From contig OZ271855.1 in NCBI GenBank assembly GCA_965601955.1, positions 3,348,001-3,412,000 on the forward strand: 64,000 bases of DNA. Reading direction: 5' to 3'. The notes beneath the pieces were generated by a model. The model had not been told where the DNA came from, did no database searches, and worked only from the letters and a program-made list of their open reading frames with translations. Of the stretch, positions 62,996 to 64,000 are shown piece by piece. Numbering within the stretch: position 1 is the stretch's first letter; each line of letters opens with the position of its first letter. A program made the translations under genes and the position numbers. The stretch comes from RHLJ01 sp965601955. Its GTDB lineage: Bacteria; Bacteroidota; Rhodothermia; Balneolales; Balneolaceae.

Positions 62996-63159
62996 TCCGT
63001 ATCATTTTACGAGTTGGTTACTCGTAACTTTATCTCATGTTTTATTCCGCCTAATACAAAGCCGGGAGGATAAGGTTGGTTAGGCTGCAATTTTCCTTCC
63101 GGACGTATTAGTGACTCCAACAACAACAGGCGAAGTGCTGATCCTCTTCGCCTGTTTTT
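62996..63159 (+). ncRNA. Candidate structured small RNA with terminator
   Basis: Within the 387-nt gene-free stretch 62830-63216 three strong stems lie in a row on the + strand: TTACGAGT/ACTCGTAA (63007-63027, 5-nt loop); CTAATAC/GTATTAG (63051-63057 with 63105-63111) enclosing CCGGGAGG/CCTTCCGG (63062-63069 with 63095-63102); and a terminator at 63125-63159. The local base composition is much richer in GC than the flanking AT-rich part (62830-62990). The 5' end is a guess. No coding frame is convincing. It stands beside rarA, where 6S RNA genes occur in some Firmicutes, but I cannot assign a family. Confidence 0.5.
63125..63159 (+). terminator. Intrinsic terminator of the candidate small RNA
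   Basis: AACAGGCGAAG (63125-63135) pairs perfectly with CTTCGCCTGTT (63146-63156), 10-nt loop, and five Ts (63155-63159). No + strand gene lies upstream within 800 nt except the OmpR gene, which argues for a separate transcript. Confidence 0.9.
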
Positions 63160-63216
63160 ATTTAAGACTATTGAGTTGCCTAACTTTTTTGAAGTAGAAT
63201 AAAAGACCGCTACCTG

Positions 63217-64000
63217 TTATGCTTCAGATCTTTTTTTTATTTCTTCCAACCTTTTTTGAAGCAAGCCCTCTCTTCCTTCCGCTCCGGGTGAATAAAAAGA
63301 CGTGCCTTGCAAATTCTTAGGTAGATAATCCTGAGATACCCAATTTCCTGTATGATCGTGGGGATACTTATAATCCTTTGATGCATTTTCAATATCCATA
63401 TAGCGAGAAGTAAGTTTGTTCGCCGTTTTATCTTTTAAATATGGAGGTATTTCACCTACACCATTGGATTTAATTTCACTGCTGGCTTTAAATATTCCCA
63501 GCGTACTATTACTCTTAGGACAAATAGCCAGGTAAAGCGCTGCATGAGAAAGAAAAAACATCCCTTCAGGCATTCCGCATTTCATGAAAGCTTCGTGACA
63601 TGAGTTCACAATGGTGATAGCATTAGGCTCGGCCAAACCAATATCTTCACTGGCCAGGATAAACATTCTGCGAAAAATAAAGTTTGGATCATCCCCTCCT
63701 TCTAACATCGCATTCATCCAGTATAAAGCTCCATCAGGATCAGATCCCCTTACCGACTTTATAAATGCTGAGATATAATGATAGTGTTCATCCCCGGTAC
63801 GATCGTACCGAACAGCCCTTCGTTGAATACTTTCTTTAGCGATATCCAGGGTGATATGAACTTTACCTTCGCTTTCTTTGCTAGACAAAACAGCCACTTC
63901 CAGAGCATTAAGTGCATTTCTGACATCGCCACCTGCGTAATCAGCAAGATGTTTAATGGCTTGCTCTTCAATTTCAATCTCTTTACTCCCTAAACCTCTC
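63217..64000 (-). CDS. rarA: Replication-associated recombination protein RarA (MgsA), 3' part
   Basis: The frame is open to the right edge, so the N-terminal AAA+ core with Walker motifs lies outside; about 260 residues are visible. They start in the AAA+ lid with the sensor-2 block ADYAGGDVRNALNALE, then the RarA-specific C-terminal region: YDRTGDEHYHYISAFIKSVRGSDPDGALYWMNAMLEGGDDPNFIFRRMFILASEDIGLA. The end is NLQGTSFYSPGAEGREGLLQKRLEEIKKR. RarA acts at stalled replication forks with SSB. Confidence 0.95.
   Translation of the reverse strand, partial: RGLGSKEIEIEEQAIKHLADYAGGDVRNALNALEVAVLSSKESEGKVHITLDIAKESIQRRAVRYDRTGDEHYHYISAFIKSVRGSDPDGALYWMNAMLEGGDDPNFIFRRMFILASEDIGLAEPNAITIVNSCHEAFMKCGMPEGMFFLSHAALYLAICPKSNSTLGIFKASSEIKSNGVGEIPPYLKDKTANKLTSRYMDIENASKDYKYPHDHTGNWVSQDYLPKNLQGTSFYSPGAEGREGLLQKRLEEIKKRSEA

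Noticed and set aside
62996..63159. tmRNA or SRP RNA
   Set aside because: No tRNA-like ends or tag frame for tmRNA, and no GNAR-loop domain with the conserved internal loop for SRP RNA.

Overview
This window (about 42% GC by eye) is chromosome from a bacterium of the Bacteroidota/Balneolota branch (FCB group). Family content points there: DUF2851, DUF3078 and DUF3667 proteins, a DnaE that carries its own N-terminal DEDDh exonuclease, the FeoA-FeoA-FeoB arrangement, at least one promoter of the TTTG / TAnnTTTG type, and a large expansion of MacB/FtsX-like permeases. Balneolales (Gracilimonas or Rhodohalobacter-like) is my best guess; the sequence alone does not fix the genus.

Region 1 (1-26290) is the striking part. 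It holds eleven consecutive paralogous permeases of about 800 residues, the first cut by the window edge, all on the + strand, followed directly by one ABC ATPase. Each permease is a duplicated MacB_PCD-FtsX unit without its own ATPase, with two coupling motifs of the KEVG(I/V/L/M)RK and KEIG(I/V)RK type and a conserved C-terminal NPV-x-SL-(K/R)-x-E tail. Three intergenic regions (upstream of 5765, 13353 and 23214) carry the same regulatory module: two 16-bp operator-like boxes exactly 21 bp apart centre to centre, then a sigma-54-type -24/-12 element whose GG lies exactly 55 nt after the second box in all three. This divides the array into four transcription units, three of them apparently under one sigma-54 enhancer-binding regulator that is not encoded in the window.

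Region 2 (26303-41038) is housekeeping, mostly on the - strand: rnhA-pyrF, a ferrous-iron uptake operon (two feoA-like genes, feoB and a 45-residue Cys-rich membrane peptide), a K+-dependent-type membrane pyrophosphatase, pth-rplY-prs with tRNA-Gln, DUF2851 and YtxH proteins. On the + strand follow a PyrR-like phosphoribosyltransferase, a DUF3078 outer-membrane protein, a PLP decarboxylase and a DUF3667 membrane protein.

Region 3 (41031-52019): the DnaE-exonuclease fusion, an unknown secreted protein, a umuDC-like pair whose UmuD has lost both catalytic residues (Ser to Ala and Lys to Arg), an M28 lipoprotein peptidase, GAPDH, and a P5C/glutamate semialdehyde dehydrogenase.

Region 4 (52101-64000): an unknown two-helix membrane protein, an ankyrin protein, the translation/repair cluster fmt-def-ruvX with an HU-family gene, a RelA/SpoT enzyme, a beta-barrel protein, tRNA-Leu, a CheY-like regulator, a histidine kinase/OmpR pair, an NADPH-dependent FMN reductase, a gene-free stretch with a probable structured RNA ending in a strong terminator, and the 3' part of rarA running off the right edge.
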